Positions 58,340 to 64,000 of a stretch of 64,000 nt of DNA are shown here, in pieces. The stretch is taken from positions 1,178,001 through 1,242,000 of the forward strand of contig NZ_JAATJK010000001.1 in the NCBI RefSeq assembly GCF_011927785.1, given 5' to 3'. How positions within the stretch are numbered: position 1 is the stretch's first letter; every line of letters begins with the position of its first letter. This DNA comes from Micromonospora profundi. Lineage in GTDB: Bacteria; Actinomycetota; Actinomycetes; Mycobacteriales; Micromonosporaceae. Below the pieces are notes generated by a model. The model saw nothing but the letters and a program-made list of their open reading frames with translations, had not been told where the DNA came from and made no database searches. A program made the translations under genes and the position numbers.

Positions 58340-59641
58340 GTGGCCGGGATCGACGCCCCGACCGGCGGGCACGACCGGACCGGCACGGGTACGCACGACC
58401 CGGCCGACGGGCACGTCAACGGGGGTGTGGCCGCGGCGGCGCAGGCCGCCGCGGCCGCCGGCGTGCACGCGTACCCCCGGATCGTCGCGACCCTGATCCG
58501 CGTGACCGGCGACTGGGCGCTGGCGGAGGACTGCACCCAGGAGGCGCTCACCGCTGCCCTGGAGCGCTGGCCCGCCGACGGCGTGCCGGCCAACCCGGGC
58601 GGCTGGCTGATGACTGTCGCGCGCAACCGGGCGATCGACGTGCTGCGCCGGGCCGCCGTGGAGCGCCGCAAGCTGCACGATCTGGCGGTTCTCACACCGG
58701 TCGACGGGCAGCCCGAACCCGAGGCGGGGGAGGACGTGGTGGACGACCGACTACGACTGATCTTCACCTGCTGTCACCCCGCGTTGGCCATCGAGGCGCG
58801 GGTGGCGCTGACACTGCGGACCGTCTGCGGCGTGCCGACCGCCGACATCGCCCGACTCCTGCTGGTAAGCGAATCGACGATGACCCGACGGCTGACCCGT
58901 GCGCGGACCCGCATCGCGCAGGCGGGCATCCCGTACCGGGTGCCGAGCGGGCCGGCGCTCGCCGAGCGGCTGCCCGGCGTGCTCGCCGTGCTGTACCTGC
59001 TGTTCACCCGGGGCTACCTCCCCGACGGCGAGCCGGCCTTCGCCGACGAGGCGGTCCGGCTGGCCCGGCTGCTCGACCGGTTGATGTCGGAGCAGTCCGA
59101 GGTCGTCGCGCTGCTGGCGCTGCTGCTGTTCCAGCACTCCCGCCGGGACGCCCGTCGGGACGCCGCAGGCAACCTGCTTACCCTGGAGCGGCAGGATCGC
59201 GCGCGGTGGGACCGCGCGGCCATCGCCGAGGGCCTGGCCGCCCTTGTCCGGGTACGCCACGACGGGCCGTACGCGTGGCAGGCCCGCATCGCCGCCTGCC
59301 ACGCCACCGCCGCCTCGTTCGACGCCACCGACTGGCCGACGATCGCGCGAGCCTACGACGCGCTGGCCGACATCCGGCCCTCCCCGGTGATCGCGCTCAA
59401 CCGTGCGGTCGCGCACGGCTACGCGTACGGGCCGGTGGCCGGGTTGGGTCTGCTCGACGCGATGCAGGCCGGGGGAGGGTTGGACGGCAACCCGCTCGCC
59501 GTGGCGGCGCGGGCCGATCTGGTCGCGCGGCAGGGTGACCGGCTGCGAGCCGCCGCGCTGTTCCGGGAGGCCTCCGGGATGGCCGGCCCGACCGCCCAGC
59601 GCCGTGCACTGCTCGACCGGGCGGACGACCTCGCGAGGTAG
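58340..59641 (+). CDS. ECF42-type RNA polymerase sigma factor with C-terminal extension
   Basis: A 433-aa protein. Sigma region 2 (RIVATLIRVTGDWALAEDCT, WLMTVARNRAIDVLRR) and region 4 (TLRTVCGVPTADIARLLLVS, STMTRRLTRARTRI) take up the first half. The second half is the long TPR-like/DUF6596 extension of ECF42 (VLYLLFTRGYLPDGE, ALNRAVAHGYAYGP), thought to replace an anti-sigma factor in control. Target is likely the adjacent DGPF gene. GTG at 58340; the first ~35 residues are low complexity. Confidence 0.9.
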   Translation: MAGIDAPTGGHDRTGTGTHDPADGHVNGGVAAAAQAAAAAGVHAYPRIVATLIRVTGDWALAEDCTQEALTAALERWPADGVPANPGGWLMTVARNRAIDVLRRAAVERRKLHDLAVLTPVDGQPEPEAGEDVVDDRLRLIFTCCHPALAIEARVALTLRTVCGVPTADIARLLLVSESTMTRRLTRARTRIAQAGIPYRVPSGPALAERLPGVLAVLYLLFTRGYLPDGEPAFADEAVRLARLLDRLMSEQSEVVALLALLLFQHSRRDARRDAAGNLLTLERQDRARWDRAAIAEGLAALVRVRHDGPYAWQARIAACHATAASFDATDWPTIARAYDALADIRPSPVIALNRAVAHGYAYGPVAGLGLLDAMQAGGGLDGNPLAVAARADLVARQGDRLRAAALFREASGMAGPTAQRRALLDRADDLAR

Positions 59642-59746
59642 CCGGATCCTCCGGGTCAGCCGCGCTCGGCAGCACCAGGGAATCGGGTCCAGGCCGCCGG
59701 GTCGCGCATCCTGTGGGGCGCAGCCGGCCACCGATATGGTGACCAG

Positions 59747-59992
59747 ATGGAATTGCCATTCGCCATTGCTCTGCGCGGTTATGACATGCGTCAGGTCGAG
59801 AATCTCTTTGCCGAGGTCGATGGGGCGCTGGCTACTGACAGCGCGGTGTCACGGGCTGCCGCGCGAGACGTGCTTCGGGCGGCAAGCCTGCGACGGCGGC
59901 TACGTGGCTACGACGTCGGGGACGTGGATGCGGCGATAGACCAACGGCTGGCTGCCCTCGCGCTCCCGGGGGACCGGAGCGGACCGGCGTAA
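59747..59992 (+). CDS. Short DivIVA-domain-like protein
   Basis: An 81-aa protein with two copies of a DivIVA-type N-terminal motif: FAIALRGYDMRQVENLFAEV at residues 5-24 and RLRGYDVGDVDAAIDQRLAA at about 51-70. It lacks the long coiled coil of true DivIVA/Wag31. Function unknown; perhaps a small interactor at membranes. ATG at 59747 with no strong RBS. Confidence 0.75.
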   Translation: MELPFAIALRGYDMRQVENLFAEVDGALATDSAVSRAAARDVLRAASLRRRLRGYDVGDVDAAIDQRLAALALPGDRSGPA

Positions 59993-60068
59993 CCAGTTGG
60001 CATCCCGCCCGTGCCGTTCGCCGTTGCTCCGGGCGCTCTGACCGCAAGCCTTCCTCGGTTTGAACGGG

Positions 60069-60102
60069 GAAGGCCGCCCCCGCCGAAGCGGGAGCGGCCT
60101 TC
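60069..60102. terminator. Terminator between the DivIVA-like gene and acn
   Basis: GAAGGCCGC (60069-60077) pairs with GCGGCCTTC (60094-60102), with an inner CCCGC/GCGGG stem. It serves convergent transcripts. Confidence 0.75.
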
Positions 60103-60118
60103 GACCAGCCGTACGCGA

Positions 60119-62956
<2,838 letters not shown>

Positions 62957-63063
62957 GTCGTACTCCTTCACACCAGCGACCATGAGTAGTCCTGAGCAGT
63001 CTGTCGTACCGGCCGAAGTGCCGCCGAGGTTAGGTGACACTTACAGTCGATCCGCTCTCGAAT

Positions 63064-63083
63064 AAAACCGTACGTCCGTCTTG
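63064..63083. promoter_or_regulatory. Candidate AcnR site upstream of acn
   Basis: AAAACCGTACGTCCGTCTTG matches the acnR-promoter palindrome at 46286-46305 in 17 of 20 positions. It lies 108 bp upstream of the acn start codon on the acn strand, where its promoter should be. Confidence 0.6.
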
Positions 63084-63211
63084 CTAGTTGCGCAACCCGG
63101 GCCGCCTCTGTCGCCCCTCCTCACCCCTAGCCTCCTAGGACGCGCTACGGGGCGTGCGCGGTGCCTCCGGTCCGTGGGCCGCAGAAGGCGGCCATCGCCA
63201 GCAACCCAGAC

Positions 63212-63246
63212 GAAGGGCCGGGCCCTGTGTGGGGGTCCGGCCCTTC
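63212..63246 (-). terminator. Terminator of C39-like gene, copy B
   Basis: GAAGGGCCGG pairs with CCGGCCCTTC, as after copy A; the loop differs slightly. Confidence 0.8.
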
Positions 63247-63267
63247 GGTGGTGCGTGTTGGGTGGGG

Positions 63268-63912
63268 TCAGCTGGTGGCGTAGCCGCGGGTGGCGATCCA
63301 GTCGGCGAGGTGCTCGACGGTGATGTCGTAGGAGGCGGTGTTGGGGTCGGCGGAGTCGGCGATGGTGACGGTGTTGCCGTTGTCGGTGTAGCCGACGACG
63401 CTGATGTAGTGGCCGCCTTCGAAGGAGTGGGTGTTGCCGTCGGTGTCGGTGGTGGTGCCGGCGATGTTGGCGACTACGGCGCGGCCGTCGTCGACGGTGC
63501 GGACGATGTCGGTGCGGAGTTTGTCGGTCTGCTTGTCGTCGGCGGCGGGGGTGCTGATTTCCACCGAGCGGTAGGCGTTGTTCTTGCCGGTTTCCTTGTT
63601 CAGGACGGGGGTGATGTCGTTGATGCTGTTGGTGCCGGCTTCGGTGGTGCCCATTTCCTTGGCCATGGCGTCGACGCTGATGTTCTTGCCCTGTACGGAC
63701 AGGGCGTTGCGGGCGGCGGCGGGGCCGCAGTAGTAGAAGTTGGGCTGGGCTTCGTAGCGGACGTCGAGGTGCCGCTCGCCCTTGTTCTGGGTCTGGCCGG
63801 TGGGCTTGGCGTCGGCGGCGTAGGCGGTGGTGATGGGGCCGGCGATGGCGCCGCCGGTGACGGCGAGGCCGGCAGCGGTCAGAGCGGTCTTACGAATCAG
63901 ATCGGTACGCAT
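63268..63912 (-). CDS. Secreted C39-like cysteine peptidase, copy B
   Basis: 214 aa with the same signal peptide (cut after AYA, residue 32), Cys62, His168 and Asp186 as copy A. The only protein difference is Asn77 for Asp77. The ATG at 63912 has the same GAGGAG leader. As the copies are so alike at DNA level, including synonymous sites, they are either a recent duplication or kept alike by gene conversion. Confidence 0.85.
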   Translation of the reverse strand: MRTDLIRKTALTAAGLAVTGGAIAGPITTAYAADAKPTGQTQNKGERHLDVRYEAQPNFYYCGPAAARNALSVQGKNISVDAMAKEMGTTEAGTNSINDITPVLNKETGKNNAYRSVEISTPAADDKQTDKLRTDIVRTVDDGRAVVANIAGTTTDTDGNTHSFEGGHYISVVGYTDNGNTVTIADSADPNTASYDITVEHLADWIATRGYATS

Positions 63913-64000
63913 GATGGCGTGCTCCTCTGCAATTCGGGGGCGGCCCGCGTAACACACCAATAGGGGGACGGTGCGCGCGAGCAGGGGGAAGAAGTTCCAG

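Larger units (their letters stand above)
63212..64000 (-). repeat. Copy B of the ~0.8-kb inverted duplication
   Basis: Reverse-complement counterpart of 2969-3770, including leader, gene and terminator. The window ends within or just at the edge of the homology, so its true extent is not visible. Confidence 0.9.

Overview
The window is a high-GC actinobacterial chromosome segment. Gene content and order (uvrC-rapZ-yvcK-whiA-gap-pgk-tpiA-secG-rbpA; a tkt-tal-pgi-zwf-opcA-pgl operon; ctaB and ctaA; a sufR-B-D-Rieske-C-S-U-T operon; a conservon; actinobacterial acn) point to Micromonosporaceae, most likely Micromonospora or a close relative. The genus call is inferred from protein style and gene order, not from a database search. 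Most of the window is core chromosome. I saw no tRNA, rRNA, CRISPR array, IS element or phage gene.

Layout. 0-6 kb: uvrC with an unusual repetitive tail, a 93-bp degenerate tandem repeat, a secreted C39-like cysteine peptidase, and recQ. 6-13 kb: rapZ-yvcK-whiA, lower glycolysis (gap-pgk-tpiA), secG and rbpA, closed by a perfect 27-bp palindrome. 13-21.6 kb (minus strand): pentose-phosphate operon. 21.9-24.8 kb: haem O and haem A synthesis around a small conserved protein. 24.9-31.9 kb: SUF iron-sulfur operon with its repressor. 32-42 kb: exporters, a PQQ-type propeller protein that looks 5'-truncated, an acVLRF1 ribosome-rescue hydrolase, a zinc metallopeptidase, an ABC-F protein, a CadD-like transporter, a tiny HTH protein, an enoyl-CoA hydratase and an ABC exporter.

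42-46.3 kb (minus strand) is the most interesting stretch. A membrane protein ends in a Gly-rich tail holding its only four cysteines. Its stop codon overlaps the start of a DUF692/MNIO-type iron oxidase, whose stop overlaps a putative partner protein; an SDR and a Mug glycosylase follow, again overlapping. I read this as a candidate cysteine-modifying, RiPP-like system acting on the tail of a membrane protein. Upstream is a TetR gene closely resembling AcnR. A near-palindromic site in its promoter recurs upstream of the aconitase gene 17 kb away.

46-60 kb: nitrilase-type hydrolase, HAD phosphatase and RIO kinase; a three-gene diterpenoid operon (P450, class I synthase, class II cyclase); a conservon (sensor kinase, roadblock, DUF742, small GTPase); a DGPF protein with an ECF42-type sigma factor; and a short DivIVA-like protein. 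60-64 kb: aconitase, then a second, inverted, almost identical copy of the C39-like peptidase gene with its promoter and terminator. The two peptidase copies are thus inverted repeats of about 0.8 kb flanking roughly 60 kb of essential genes.
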